A stretch of DNA of 64,000 bases from Macrophomina tecta (GCA_024180945.1 JAKSGN010000007.1:1984001-2048000), one strand, 5' to 3'. Positions 1 through 12,062 are shown, numbered from the stretch's first letter. Notes: a model not told the origin generated them from the sequence alone. A program made the numbers and translations.

Positions 1-1349
1 TCAGTATTATATGCTGGATGTACTTACGCGGTGTCATTCCTCCCAGCTTTGCCTTTTATTTTTGCATCCGTATGTCCCCCTCATATCTTCTCTTATGGCC
101 ACGCTAACTGTCTCCTCAAGTTACCACTTGGGCGCTTCAGGTATCTTGCTCATCCTTCTCAACAACGAACTAATCTCACCGTTTCAGGTCCAGTTCCTCC
201 TTCAGATTATAATCAACCGCGTCTCCGTCCTGCTAGTCAACCGGAAGAAAGCGTACCGCATCAAGGTCGGTGTGGCAATCCTCATTACGGCCGTAAACAT
301 CAGTGTGTATTGCATTTGGGTTTGTCAATGTCCTCTCAAGGAGTTACACGCGCTGATTCTTCCCAGATTCCGGCTCGTTTACAAGTATCGAAGGCTTACA
401 TCCACCTCAATGACATCTGGGACCGGATTGAGAAAGTCATTTACTTGATTGTCGACGCCTGTTTGAATCGCTACTTCATTAAAGTCGTGCAAGACAGGCT
501 GGTAAGACAAGGTTTTAAGAAATACGAATCCGTGGTGAAATTCAACTTATACATCATCGGATTTTCGCTGAGCATGGATGTATTGATAATCAGTGAGTCT
601 GCGTTTTTTTCTCGTTGATACCCTCTGCTGACGGCTTGAGCAGGCATGATGTCTTTGTCAAACTCGTTCGTGTAGGTCGAACCAAGAGACTGACGTGTCT
701 TCAAGCTCTAACTTCTTGCAGTTACATGCAATTTCACCCTCTCGCGTACATCGTCAAGCTCAACATTGAGATGAGCATGGCAGATCTCATTGCAAGAGTC
801 ACGCGATCCCAATCGATAGACCGCAGAATAAACAACCGCAACCGTCATCTTCACTACTCCACCACGGCGTACTCTATTTCTGACAGGGTCGATAAACCGC
901 AACCAGTTGCGCTGAAGTCGACAGGTTCCACGAGGATCAGCTCGACCGGGGTATCATCACGCTATGTGAGGGCACGTCCCACCAGCCCGGATGGAGATGC
1001 CCTCGAGTTACAAGATATCGGAAGCTTGGAGCAACAGAATAGTCACGGAGATATTAGTGAGGATATTGAAGATGAAGATGAAGATGGGAGAGCGCCCTCG
1101 CCGCCGCCGAACAGAATCATGGTCAACAGGACGCAAGAGTTTCAGGTCAGGATAGAGGGCGTGTCCTTATCTGACAACTCTCTCGCAACAAGAGCCGTTG
1201 TGGCAGGGTTCGAAGGTTATGATAGGCGCCGGAAGGAAGAAGATGAGAGACCTTTGAGAAAAGAAGAGCCATCGATCCCAGAAGCCCCATCGAATGACCA
1301 GCAAAAATACGGAGTCTCGACGCGTGTGTGGGGTCCTCTTGGAAGTTAG
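1..1349 (+). CDS. Fungal multi-pass integral membrane protein, 5' end outside window
   Basis: This is the C-terminal part of a fungal membrane protein of unknown function. Exons I can defend are 188-319, 367-592, 644-671 and 722-1349 (TAG stop). They are joined by introns of 47, 51 and 50 bases with GT...CAG ends, and all phases agree. A further short exon at about 121-140 (reads TTWALQ, with a 47-base intron after it) is likely; earlier exons are unresolved or lie upstream of base 1. The joined protein has hydrophobic segments around VGVAILITAVNISVYCIW, KVIYLIVDACLNRYFI, FNLYIIGFSLSMDVLII and MMSLSNSFVYMQFHPLAY. A hydrophilic tail of about 190 residues follows, with an acidic run (EDIEDEDEDG). 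From memory, the core (ARLQ...IHxNDIWDR.EK..Y) matches a widespread uncharacterised Pezizomycotina family; no function is inferred. Confidence 0.8.
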
Positions 1350-2602
1350 CGATGGGATGGCCTGACTACTTCTTAGCCTGGGAAAATGTTGAACAGGAAG
1401 CAGATCCCAGGGTGGGCCGGGCTGATGACAGGGCGATGCAATTAGGACGGGCAGGTAACCGGCGATCGGGGACTTCACCTTTCTGGAATCACCGGTTGAT
1501 TCTTCTGCAGTACCACTCGCGCAGCGGAAGAGGAGCCGGGGATGATCTCGCCCGGCCGAAATACGACATGGCGCCACGGTGGGCAGAAAGGCTTCCAAGA
1601 GACGCTGGAAAGGGGAAGTTTTGCCGCTATGCACCCACTCTCAGCATCCGACAATCTGCCGCCCGGCAGTGAGCAGCGGAACGTGCAGTAATTCGTGGGG
1701 AAGTCCCCTCCGATGTTTTTCCGGGCTTTTGGTCTGGTCCCGGCCCGAAGAAAAGCGTGGAGATGGTGTGGGGCTTGCGGCTCTGGGGTGCAGCTGGTTG
1801 TCGATGCGGTACAGTCGGTGAACCTACTCCTTCTTCTCCATCTCATTCCGCTAACCCTCATACGCAGCACTCGCACCGGTCATAGCCATGCTATTGCATC
1901 ATGCTCTTGGACGTATAGAATTCGTAAAGTGTTTGTTATGCCATGACGAAATGTCAGATTGTGGGGAAGCGGGAATCCCGGCGAGCGCCAGCTCGGGATA
2001 CTCCGTGTCTTCGGTCCGGCGTCTACGACAGGTTAAAGGAACCATCGGGTTACATATGCCAAGGACGGAGCTCGCTCTTTTCTCGCTTCCTGTCTATACA
2101 ACGTTACTTGACCATTACCCCGAGGCTCGTGAGCATTCCGCCATCCGGCCACCTCCTTCGTTCTCCTCGCCAGAGATTTTCACCGCTGCCCCGCCCATGC
2201 AGCCCCAATCTTGGCGCTCCAATTGCCGCCAAAATCTACCCTGCATCATGTGAGCGGAGCTCTAGTCTTGGCATCCCCCCAAAGAGTGGACAACCTTGTT
2301 TCCGCAGCGGGAATCAATCATCCTGTGCCCTGTCCTCCTGCTTCTACATATGCCAATGCTTGGCATGCGGGTGCTTTCTAGTTCTACTTGGGGAAGACTA
2401 CCGGAGCGCCGAAGCAGTCGACCAGTCCCGTGGAGATTTGCCAGTCACTGCATTTACCGACGCTGGGGGCTCGGGTAATCCGCGAAGGCACGTTTGCTAT
2501 GCATATAAAGACGGCTGCCGGCATTGGTTCAACATGTGCTGCAGAGCTTTTGGACGCAGGCCAGGTCTCTCTTAACCCACCGCTGCCAGTCACTGCTCCA
2601 AG
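1350..2602. other. Intergenic region upstream of the GH3 gene
   Basis: About 1.25 kb without a defensible gene. Open frames here are short, overlap on both strands and show no recognisable motif. The right-hand end is the promoter and 5' leader of the GH3 gene. Confidence 0.6.
2502..2509 (+). promoter_or_regulatory. TATA-like box of the GH3 gene
   Basis: The string CATATAAAG lies about 95 bases before the GH3 start codon. That spacing suits a TATA element plus a short leader. Assignment is by sequence and position only. Confidence 0.5.
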
Positions 2603-4507
2603 ATGCGGACTCCCGTTCTCCACACCTCAACTACCAAGCCGCAGGGCTCATGGGCTTCCATCTTTGTGGCAGCCCTGGCCTCGATCTCTGCTGTCTCAGC
2701 AAGAGCATTACCCAGGGGCGCTGCTCAGAACGAGACCGTCCCGGCCTACCGCAACCCTACCCTCTGCATCGATGAGCGTCTGGACGACTTGATCCAGCGC
2801 ATGACCCTGGAGGAGAAGGCAGGACAGCTTTTCATTAAGCAGATTCCCATGGGAACGAATGGCACGATGGACATCGAGACAAAAACCGACAACTACACCT
2901 CCGCCGACCTCATCAGCCAGAAGCTCATGTCCCACTTCAACCTGCAATCCAGCGGCAAGGCCAGCGACATTGCAAACTGGCATAACAGCATCCAGGAGCT
3001 GGCTCTGCAGACTCGGCTCGGAATACCGATCACGATAGCCACGGACCCGCGCCACTCCTTCGCCGAAACCGCAGGATCCGCTGTCGGCGTCGGTTCATTC
3101 TCGCAATGGCCCGAGACGCTGGGCTTGGCCGCGTTAAGGAGTCCAGAGCTTGTGCAGCGCTTCGCTGAGATTGCGCGTGAGGAGTACATGGCCGTCGGCA
3201 TCCGGTCTGCGCTTAGCCCGCAGATCGATGTCACCACGGAGCCGCGCTGGGCACGCTCCGGACAGACGTACGGAGAAGACGCAAACCTGACCAGCTCCCT
3301 GGTTGTTGGTTACCTCAAGGGCTTCCAGGGCGAGACTCTTGGCCGCCACTCCGTCACCACGGTCACGAAGCATTTCCCCGGCGGTGGACCTGGCCAAAAT
3401 GGCAACGACTCGCACTTCGAGACTGGAAAGAACAATGTCTACCCCGGAGGCTACTTTGACTACCACCTGGAACCGTTCAGAGCTGCCATCGCTGCTGGTG
3501 CTAGACAGATGATGCCTTCCTATGCCCGGCCGATCGGAACCAAGTATGAGGAGGTCGCCATGGGCTTCAACAAGGGCATCGTAACAGATCTCCTGCGCGA
3601 CGAACTTGGCTTCGACGGCATCGTCGTTAGCGATTGGGGTCTAGTCACTAACTTCACCGCGCGCGGCGAGGAGATGGAGGCCATCTCGTGGGGCGTGGAG
3701 AACCTGAGCGAAATCGAAAAGGTCGAGAAGATCCTCAACGCCGGCGTCGACCAGCTCGGCGGCGAGATCCGGACTGAGCTTGTCATCCAGCTCGTCAACG
3801 AGGGTGCCATCTCAGAGGAGCGCATCGACGTCTCGGTGCGCCGGCTGCTGCGCGAGAAGTTCGTGCTCGGCCTCTTCGACAACCCCTTCGTCGACCCGGA
3901 CGCGGCTGACGCTATCGTCGGCAATGATTACTTCCGCCGCGTCGGCAACGAGACTCAGCGCCGCGCCTACACCCTGCTCAAGAATGACGACGACCTCCTG
4001 CCTCTGACGCTCGACGCCGAAACTAAGTTCTATGCCGACGGCTTCAACGCATCGTACCTACTCGAGCGCGGCCTCGCCGTCGTCAACACCCCTGAGGAGG
4101 CCGACTACGCGTTCCTGCGCCTCTCCACCCCCTATGAGGCCCGTGGTGGCGGCTTCGAGCGCAACTACCATCAAGGACGCCTCGACTTCAACGAGACTGA
4201 GAAGGCTCGCCACGCCGCCATCACGCAAACCGTCCCGACCATCGTTGACATCTACCTCGACCGCCCAGCCGTCATCCCCGAGCTCGCCGAGGACTCGGCC
4301 GCGCTGCTCGGCAACTACGGCGCCAGCGTTGACGCGTTCCTGGATATCGTGTTCGGCACGGAGGGTTGGAAGCCCGAGGGCAAGCTGCCGTTCGATCTGC
4401 CCAGGTCGATGGAGGCGGTGGAGGCGAATAAGGAGGATGTGCCCTTTGATACTGAGAATCCCGTGTTCCGGTATGGGCATGGGTTAAGCTATGCGGAGAA
4501 GTGTTGA
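2603..4507 (+). CDS. Secreted glycoside hydrolase family 3 protein (beta-glucosidase-like)
   Basis: Intronless gene of 634 residues. GH3 enzymes release terminal glucose or related sugars from beta-linked oligosaccharides by a retaining mechanism. The N-terminus has an uncharged stretch (WASIFVAALASISAVSA) after a polar lead, consistent with a signal peptide. The GH3 N-domain follows: LDDLIQRMTLEEKAGQLF at about residue 51, IATDPRHSF, then KHFPGGGPGQNG with K256 and H257. The nucleophile motif VVSDWG places Asp344 as the catalytic residue. The second alpha/beta domain runs to the end (FGTEGWKPEGKLPFDLPRS, FRYGHGLSY). No fibronectin-III tail is visible, so it is shorter than the large extracellular fungal beta-glucosidases. 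Several N-x-S/T sequons fit secretion. The exact substrate cannot be told from sequence alone; a beta-1,3/1,4-glucan exohydrolase role is also possible. Confidence 0.93.
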   Translation: MRTPVLHTSTTKPQGSWASIFVAALASISAVSARALPRGAAQNETVPAYRNPTLCIDERLDDLIQRMTLEEKAGQLFIKQIPMGTNGTMDIETKTDNYTSADLISQKLMSHFNLQSSGKASDIANWHNSIQELALQTRLGIPITIATDPRHSFAETAGSAVGVGSFSQWPETLGLAALRSPELVQRFAEIAREEYMAVGIRSALSPQIDVTTEPRWARSGQTYGEDANLTSSLVVGYLKGFQGETLGRHSVTTVTKHFPGGGPGQNGNDSHFETGKNNVYPGGYFDYHLEPFRAAIAAGARQMMPSYARPIGTKYEEVAMGFNKGIVTDLLRDELGFDGIVVSDWGLVTNFTARGEEMEAISWGVENLSEIEKVEKILNAGVDQLGGEIRTELVIQLVNEGAISEERIDVSVRRLLREKFVLGLFDNPFVDPDAADAIVGNDYFRRVGNETQRRAYTLLKNDDDLLPLTLDAETKFYADGFNASYLLERGLAVVNTPEEADYAFLRLSTPYEARGGGFERNYHQGRLDFNETEKARHAAITQTVPTIVDIYLDRPAVIPELAEDSAALLGNYGASVDAFLDIVFGTEGWKPEGKLPFDLPRSMEAVEANKEDVPFDTENPVFRYGHGLSYAEKC

Positions 4508-6698
4508 ACGTGAAGGGATTGATGACTTAACGTAATGTAATGAGCAAAAAAAATTTTTTTATCAGAAATCAGACCTTTTGTTCGCGATTGGGGGCTCGAA
4601 ATGCCACCATATCACACTAATGCTACATTCAGAATGAATTTGTGCGACGATAAAACATGCTGCGAGTGCGTGCTAAGCTCTTGGTTCGGAAGATACACGC
4701 TTGTGACGGGCGGCTGGATGTATATATCATCCGCAGATTTGAATTCGTGGAAGTGGGTCGACAATAGAACATGCCGAGCGACTATTGAGTGTGTGAATAT
4801 GATGGTAAAGGAGCTATTGAGGTATTATTATTATTATTTACTTTCCAGATGGTTGGAAGTAGCTGTACTTCCAGAATGCTTCTTTGATTGCCCTTGCGCC
4901 GAGATTCAGCAGTCCTATTCAACCTGGTTCGTTCGCTGCCTATGCCTCTGCATCCGCTCTCGTGTATTACCCTCTCCAATGCCAGATTAGGAATCAACCT
5001 TTCTGGTATGAGGTATATGGTGTTTTATAAAGGATGAGGGAGCAGATATACATCCATATCCTTCAGGCTATCGCAATCCGTGAGATAATCCCTCAGCGTT
5101 GGGCTAACCCCGCAGCGTCTTGGGTTCGGCAGCATCTTCCAGGCCATGATGAGTGGCGGAGCCCAGTATGTTGGTAGCGCCCGGGGTTAAGTCACTCCTA
5201 AGGGTTATTCCGTTCCTGGATTGAGGTATTCGAAGGCCTAGGCCCGCAGGACTTGTGATGCATGCGCCCTGAATACTTGCTGGCCCCAGATAAACAAAGA
5301 CCAACATACTAAGAATACTTTGGTCGTCGGGGACCCTGCGGCGTTCGGTTAGTTCCGCTCCCTCGGCTTGAATTACCTGAAGCACGCAAAAGACATGAAG
5401 CCTTGCATGCAACATGAAGACAACAACCAGTTTACCCACCGCTAACTCTACGGCCGCCTTTTTTCGTGGACAGACATCCCGAAACCAATGAAGTTGAACG
5501 ATCTGCAGATCTTAATCGTGCATCAGACTACCTTCACGAGGTAGGTCCGCAACAACAGCCTCCCCAGTGATAATGACGACGACAAGAGCCCGAAGCCGGA
5601 GATTACCGAGAACATTCTAGATATGGATATACCATCGGTTTGGGCACAGTTCGAGAGATTTTTCTCAACGAGCCTCTTCAGTCTTGAAACTGCTTCTTCA
5701 ATTCAAACCCCTTACCTCTTGCCTCTCTGCCCACTCACTTTCCGTCATGGATCGTCTTTATAACAAATTGCGCATTCTAATCCCTCATTTACTTCTTTCC
5801 CGTCCTCTCATCTGAATTATTTAAATCTTGCGTCATGGAAACGCCGCTATGGGTTGATGAATGGCGGATCGTGGACGAGCAAGGCTATCCTTTTTTTTTC
5901 TTATATATATGTATTATTTTTTTTTGGGGGGGGGAGGGTGGGGGTTGGGTTTGTTTGGGAAGATCCAAAAAGATACCCCGCGGCAGTTTCAAAGTGGCTT
6001 CTTTATTAGTACCAAAAGCAAACAAATGGTTTCCGGAATAGTAGAGAAAATTCATCAAAAATATCATGTGTGATGAGTAATTATGTGCGTGCGCTGGCTT
6101 TGTACTGGTAGACTATCTAACTGTGGCCATTTCGAGTGGTGCTTGTGGACGGCTAAAGCGGATTTTTGGACATAAATGTTGGGAACATTGATGACACCTT
6201 TACCCAAATGGCTGCTTCCCGTTTGCATACTGTCTCATTTTGTTGCGACAAGTCCAGAGTTACAGGACAGTTCAGCTGGTGCAGGGAGGGAATGATTGCA
6301 TAGATGTTAAAGCAGTCACGGATAAAAATAACCAACGTAATTGTCAGTATGCCACACCAGATAAATCATTCATCTGCCCAGCCCCCAGATTGAGAATGAT
6401 TGAAAATTTAGTTACTTTGGTTGTTACCCGCGCATAGTCATGCCGGGCGATCTTGTTTTACTGAAAAATTGTCTTAAATTCACAGCTGAGTATATCTTCG
6501 GTAAGAATTCTATATATACAGCAAGAAGAGCAAAGAACCCTCCAAAGGCTCTAGAATGATAGAAGGTAGAGAGAGGATTGCGGAAGGGAGCCTTGAGAGA
6601 TCCATCTTACGAAACAGTAAAGGTAGAGGGAACTTTGTAGTTTGAGTTACCCGGCGGTTGTCCTCATATTTGCCCATCCGCGTACAGAAATTTCCCCT
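4508..6698. other. Intergenic region between GH3 and GH7 genes
   Basis: About 2.2 kb containing the 3' regions of two convergent glycosidase genes. It is AT-richer than its neighbours, with a run of A then T just after the GH3 stop and T/G homopolymers at 5890-5950. The longest plus-strand frame (4601-4990) has no recognisable domain or promoter, so I do not call it a gene. Confidence 0.6.
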
Positions 6699-8365
6699 TT
6701 AAGCGGAAGTGTAGGTGGAGTCGATGTCACCGTAGCGGATGTTGCTGTAGACAACAGTGCTATCGGGGTACTGCGCCTCAACATCGTCGGGCTTGCCAGT
6801 ATCAGTGCCACAAGGACCACGCTTGACACCAGGCTTGCTCGGATCGGCGTCGGTGGGGTAGCTAGAGTCGAGCCAGAGAGCGTTCGCAGCATGGTCGTCC
6901 CAGATGGACATAACAAGGACCTGACCGCGAGCGAGGGATTCACCCATGACAGAGAGACCACCCTTGGTCTTGAAGTCATTGTTGTCACCAAAGAGAGTCT
7001 TCTGAGCGTCACAGAAGTCGTCCGAGATGGAGTTAAACTGGGAGAGGGTGTCGTAGTCGGCGAACGAGTTCTCGATGACCTTGCCATCCTGGACGTACTT
7101 GCGGCGGATCTCAACGAGCTCACCGTCGGCGGTGTTGTCAGAAGTAACTGTATAGTTCATCAGCTTGCGGAGCTCAAGGCGGTATCCGTGGGTTGGGAAA
7201 CCCACTGAACTGCGTCACGATGGTGAACTTCTTGGTGGTGTCGATGACGCTGTTGTTGGTGCCGTAGAAAGTCTCATTGCCCATGCGGTAGGGGTTGAAG
7301 TCACAGCCGTCCTTGTCACAGATGCCGCCGTAGCGGTTGTCACCATCTCCACAGTCATCGCCCTCACAGCGGACCTGGCCAACGGTCTTTTCACGATCAG
7401 TAATGGTTCGTGGCAACTATTGGACACGAAGTGAACACTTACGGCAGCAGTGCAAACGTGGGGGGTCAAAGCAGTTGCTTGAGAGTTCGCCTCCCAGACA
7501 TCAAACTCAAAGCTGTTTTCAGCATTAGCGAATATCCATAGACGAGAGCTTTCCAAGAGCGTTTCGGAATTCTATGTTCCGTTGGTGCAAAAAGGGGCGT
7601 TGCCCTGATGTGAAGGCCACTTACCAGCAAGAACCGTATTGACCGGAACCGGCGTTGACATCCGTCTCGGACTTGGTCCAGTTAAGGATGTTGGCCTCGC
7701 CGTTGATGAACTTAATGTCGTGCGGGCACTGGGTGTCGCAGTAACCAGTACCATACTTGGCACCGGCCTTGTTGGTCTCGTACTTGGACAGGCCACCATC
7801 GGCGTCCATCTGAGAGCGTCAGTAACGCAAACAGCGCATTGACGATAAGATCACGAACCTCAGAGAAGTAGAGAGCGCCATTGAGACCGCAAGGGAGGTT
7901 CGAGACGTCAACGTCAAAAGTGAACTCCTGGTTCTTGAGCTTGAAGAGCTCGTACGTGTCGTCGCTGTCAGGGGCCAATAGGTAGACACGGCCACCGACG
8001 TTCTTCTGAGACCCCTGCGTGACGAACTTCATCGTAAGAGCGTTGCCGCTAGTCGTGATACCGTACGTTCCCTCATAATCGGCGCCATCGAGAGCGCAGC
8101 TAGTGGCGCAAGTCTTGGGGTCGGAACAAATGGAAGTGTCCCACTCCTGGCCGGTGTAGCAGTTGGTGTAGCCCTCAGTCGTATGGAGCCAGCGCCAGTT
8201 GGCGTCAAGAACGATGGAGGTGGCCTGGTCGGTGCAGCCGCCGGCCTTGGTGCACTTTTGCGTGGTGAGCTTGGGGTGCGTCTCGGCGGTCTGCGTGCCG
8301 ACCTGCTGGGCGCTGGAGGCCGCAAGAAGCAGGGAAAGAGAAGAAAGAATGGAAGTCTGGTACAT
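6699..8365 (-). CDS. Glycoside hydrolase family 7 cellobiohydrolase (Cel7A/CBH1-like), no CBM1
   Basis: Secreted exo-cellulase that releases cellobiose from the reducing ends of cellulose. Five exons on the minus strand: 8365-7859, 7809-7625, 7512-7443, 7386-7206 and 7147-6699. The introns are 49, 112, 56 and 58 bases, all GT...AG, and all phases fit. They give 463 residues. A signal peptide covers about residues 1-19 (ending ASSA before QQVGTQTAE). The active-site motif E-F-D-V-W-E sits at about E233/D235/E238, after GSCC; in this family the first Glu is the nucleophile and the last the acid/base. Other family blocks are [47 protein letters not shown] and [18 protein letters not shown]. The protein ends soon after [13 protein letters not shown], so the linker and CBM1 found in many homologues are absent. 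The tunnel-loop sequence looks like a cellobiohydrolase rather than an endoglucanase. Confidence 0.95.
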
Positions 8366-8431
8366 GATAGGCTAGTGACAGGATGTTGTCCGGCAACTGG
8401 AGAGCAAAACTTAGCAGGGTCTCACTGGGCT

Positions 8432-8439
8432 CTTATAGT
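8432..8439 (-). promoter_or_regulatory. TATA-like box of the GH7 gene
   Basis: On the minus strand the string ACTATAAGA lies about 68 bases upstream of the GH7 start codon, a typical place for a core promoter of a strongly inducible cellulase gene. Position-based inference. Confidence 0.5.
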
Positions 8440-8806
8440 CTTGAGCCGGTTGTCGACAAGCCGCTGTCCCCGTTATTCCTCTCTTGAGTACATTAGATTG
8501 AAACGAATATGTTTCCAGGAACCCGCTTTAGCGCTTCATGCATGCACAACATCGCCCACGAACGGCTTGTTTGAGAACTTTTTCCTGACTCTTCCGGTCC
8601 TGTAAAGGTACACGCTGTGTAGATCCCGCACAGTGTCGATGTACCGCCAATAAGAAGGGGCTGTCGGAGTCGCGGTCCGGAGTCATGAGATCAAGTACTG
8701 TGATTTCCGGGATCTGGTCCCTGAGGCTCACACAGGCGGTGACGCCGGCATGTCAGGTACAGCCCTCTGGTCGATCGACTGACGTAGGGCGAGCATGGTT
8801 GTCAGT

Positions 8807-8813
8807 GGCTAAA
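8807..8813 (+). promoter_or_regulatory. Possible XlnR/Xyr1-type GGCTAAA site upstream of GH7
   Basis: GGCTAAA occurs about 440 bases upstream of the GH7 start. This core is the known binding motif of the XlnR/Xyr1 (hemi)cellulase activator. A single seven-base match is weak and could be chance. Confidence 0.25.
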
Positions 8814-10244
8814 CAGCACCTGGCCGAAATACTCCGTTAGGACTAGCTTGTTTGGCCATCCGGATCCGGGGCCGTTGCTCCATCGGTGTCCGTTTCATGA
8901 GCCAAGCGAAGTGGAGAGTCTGGGGAACACGCCGGTAGGCTGCCCGCAATCAAACGCACAGCATCAGATGGCATTGCGGCGGCAAGCCACGGATCTGCCT
9001 CTTGGCTCGTGGCCGTTTCCAAGTTAGCATAGGGCGGCAAGTCAGATGCGCCATGGAAAAATAGTAAGCGACTCCCGAAGCAATCTAATTTGAGATCTGC
9101 AAATTTGTCCCAGGCGCTTATGAGACATGTTACATGCGGGAGAAGTAGCTTTAGACGCCTATTAGGTTGCTCCGCTCTGGAAACGGTAACCAAGTACACC
9201 GAAGGTAGGACGGCAAAGACGGCATCGCAAGAATCGGTTACACTTCTCACCGGGAAGGGCGTGGTCGCTTTGTCCGCATTCGTTCGCCAGTGCATTATCT
9301 TTTCCCTTTCCACTATTCGCAGCCGATCTTTGCAGAACGCGAACCGGAGAATAGTCACAGTACTTCAGGTTCACTGGTGGCAGTTTTGCCGCGATCGAGA
9401 TTTAAGGGATATGGAAGCACAATGCCACTTGACTCACGGCAAAATGGCAGCAACCGCAAGTTGGGCTGGACAGACGCGTCCAGGGGCTTCCTGCGCACTG
9501 CGAAACAAGGAGGCAGGATGTAGAGAGCGGTCGGCCATGGGGTGGCGGAGGAGGTCCTGTGTTAGACAGAGCCAGTCCGGCTAAGCTCGAGTCATCAAAC
9601 AGCCGGCCTCGGCGGCAACGCTTCACAAAGCTTACGGAGAAAACCAGCGCCCCCTTCATCAGCCGCCGAGGCACCAAGGATCGTGTGAGAGCATAGACCG
9701 GCTGCTTCTTTCCCTTGCACCTCCGGCTTGGCCTGTACAAGAAGTGCCGTTCCCCACAATGTTCAAGAAACGGCCTCTCTTGGTCCTTTTTCTTCTGTCC
9801 CACCAGCCCGGCTCGGTCCGTGACCGATGCGTGCTCTTGTACAACGCAGCTTTTCTCCACCAGTAGTGCATGGCGTGAGCACTGCTGATGGCCCACTGTT
9901 GCTCGGGCATTCTTTCTGAACTTCCGCGCAGGCGACCGGCCCTTCGTATAGCGCACGGCATTGGTGAGACCCAAGCACAGCACGCACTGACTACGCCAAT
10001 TGTGGGATGCCCTCGAGCTGTGCCAGGTCTTCACTGCTGCTCACAATCGCTCGGCCGGTGCCACCCCGCGCAATTTTATAGCCATCCTCTCGCGCTGACT
10101 TCAAGTTTGTTTGGAGATAGCTCTTTTCAATTTCAAGCACGACCCTGGTCTTTCCCACGCAAATGCAAAGCGAAATACACCCGGCCCGCCGCTGAAACAG
10201 AAGTTCAACATCACGCTTCCGCCCCATACCAGCCCGCTCGAAAG

Positions 10245-10267
10245 CAAAAAAAAAAAAAAAAAAAAAA
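10245..10267 (-). terminator. Oligo(dT) tract, likely Pol III terminator of tRNA-Leu
   Basis: A run of 23 A on the plus strand, so 23 T on the minus strand, begins 12 bases after the mature 3' end of the tRNA gene. RNA polymerase III stops at runs of four or more T. This run is far longer than needed. Confidence 0.75.
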
Positions 10268-10278
10268 GAACACAATAT

Positions 10279-10389
10279 TGAGAAGAGTGGGACTCGAACC
10301 CACGAAGGTTTCCCAACTAGTAAACCCTGTCTTCGGGACTCTTTTCAGAAGACCTGAAACTAGCGCCATAACCGCTCGGCCATCTTCCC
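10279..10389 (-). tRNA. tRNA-Leu, anticodon CAG, with a 30-base intron
   Basis: A class II tRNA gene on the minus strand. The 7-bp acceptor stem is GGGAAGA paired with TCTTCTC (one G-T pair), followed by discriminator A. The D-arm stem is GCC/GGC. The anticodon stem is CTAGT/ACTAG with loop TTCAGG plus T, giving anticodon CAG. The intron occupies 10323-10352, between positions 37 and 38, the canonical site for nuclear tRNA introns. A long variable arm (around TGGGAAACCT) and a T-arm with GGTTCGAGTCC (box B) follow. The discriminator A and long variable arm agree with leucine rather than serine. The mature length is about 81 nt before CCA addition. The long T tract 12 bases downstream serves as terminator. 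Confidence 0.93.
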
Positions 10390-12062
10390 ATCTCTAATAG
10401 CTTGTTTTCACAAACTACTATCATAAAATAAGAGAGCTGTGTTTAACAATAGCGCTCAAAGGGTCAGTAGGAATGCAGTCGCTTGCACAGGTTTCTATGG
10501 AGTATCCGGTTAGACACAAAGCCTGTAATGAGTGCGCTCAGCCTTTCTTGTCAGCAGCAATACCTGTTCTTGAGAATCTGCGCGTTGGAAGCAAATTCAA
10601 CCCTTTCGGGACCTAAGACGCAAATTTGGTCTCGGGCCAGCATTAGCGCCAGGACTCAAAACAGAATCAATCGGCTTTTCACTTTTTGTAGCTGTAATAC
10701 CACGCCGATGGGCTTTCCGTGTCATAAACTTCATCGTTGAAGGGGGGAAAGCCATCTGAGCGAGTAACGTCGCTGCGGGTTTCCCATTGCCATCTGCTAA
10801 AGACACTGACTATACCAATAGTTCTGCTTGGGTCAGCACACACAACTATACAGAGCGAACAGCTGGGATATTTAAGAAATCGCTGCTTGAATCCTTTTCT
10901 CCCCGTATACACTAACCTGGGGTTGTCTTCACTTCTTACTCTTACTCTTCACCGTTGATTACTAAATCTCGGTTCAGGTCAGCTACCTTCGATGGAATGC
11001 AACAAATGATGTCCCGAATATCCCCGCTCGAAACCGAGGTCGCAACGTGAAAATGATGATGAACTAACTCGTCTTCGCGATAATTCCTGGGAAGCGGTGA
11101 GCGGTTCATGCTGCTACTTTCGTAACATCGCTTGAAAGCGGAAGTGTTCGTCCGAACGGAAGTGATCTCACTATTCACGAAGGTTTGCATCCGCACGAAT
11201 ACTCCCATTCCCTGTGCAGATTTTGTGCTCGTCATCGCAACCTGTTTCTGTGGAATCCGAATCCCAGCAGACTCCGGAAAGCTGATTCAATTAGCTGCTC
11301 CAATCTCACTCACTCCTTCCGTTATGTGGTGTTTCCGCGTCGCTCCATCAGCAATACTAATCACACACACCTCGTATCACCTACGACAGGTAGAGTTTAG
11401 TCCCAATTTCACTTTACTATGGCTATCAAGAAACTTGTGAATTCGAATCAGCGGATTGGTTGCTTCAGAATGGCGGGCTGACGAATGCACCCAAGGGCGG
11501 CGCAACCCCACGTAGGGATCCGGAGATAGTACAAGTCCGTGATGTCGGGTGGTGCAAGACAGACGGGGCATTTTTGATGCAGGTCAGAAAATGGGCAAAT
11601 GCTTTTGGTCAGCCAGGAACCACTCGGAAGTCGGGGTCCGCTGATTGGGGGAATGGACCAGTCATGTTGGGTCTTGCGTGCTACGCTGACGTGCCGCAGC
11701 ATCTTTGTGAGAGCATCGAGGATCATGTCGCCGACTAGAGCACAGAAGGTCGCACGAACATGGCGACTAGAGGAACGGTACATATATACATGCATGAGCA
11801 CATCGGCGAACAACGCGGCAGAGCAGAGAGCGAGCGGGAGAGGGGGAGCCGCGGCCGAGGGAGTTGAGTCGGGGTTAAAGACAGTATCGCCGGCGCCGAT
11901 TGGCGGACGATGGATTGGCGGCGTTCGTTGCCATCATCATCATCATCCCGCAACTACTTCTTGCCCCGCTGGAGCTGCTGCTGCATGTGTATCCATGACA
12001 CGCCTGCGCGATTCCACCGCTGTAGTTGTCGATAGCCGGTTTCGCTGCGCCTGCGCCGAACA
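10390..12062. other. Intergenic region between tRNA-Leu and WD40 gene
   Basis: About 1.7 kb. I see no gene. The right end (11.7-12.06 kb) is GC-rich and CAG/CTG-rich, consistent with the promoter and 5' leader of the WD40 gene. Confidence 0.55.

Larger units (their letters stand above)
8366..10278. other. Intergenic region: GH7 promoter side and tRNA downstream flank
   Basis: About 1.9 kb. The left part is the GH7 upstream region. Frames such as 8843-9358 (minus) and 9402-10034 (minus) lack recognisable domains, overlap one another on both strands and are not called. Confidence 0.55.

Noticed and set aside
4601..4990. 129-codon plus-strand frame after the GH3 gene
   Set aside because: No recognisable domain, unclear promoter, and it lies in the convergent 3' region; insufficient support.
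8843..10034. Minus-strand frames of 171 and 210 codons upstream of the GH7 gene
   Set aside because: No conserved motif, no fungal intron structure, and competing frames on the other strand.
10245..10267. Poly(A) tract as the tail of a retrotransposed element
   Set aside because: No target-site duplication or element body is seen; position right after the tRNA fits a Pol III terminator better.
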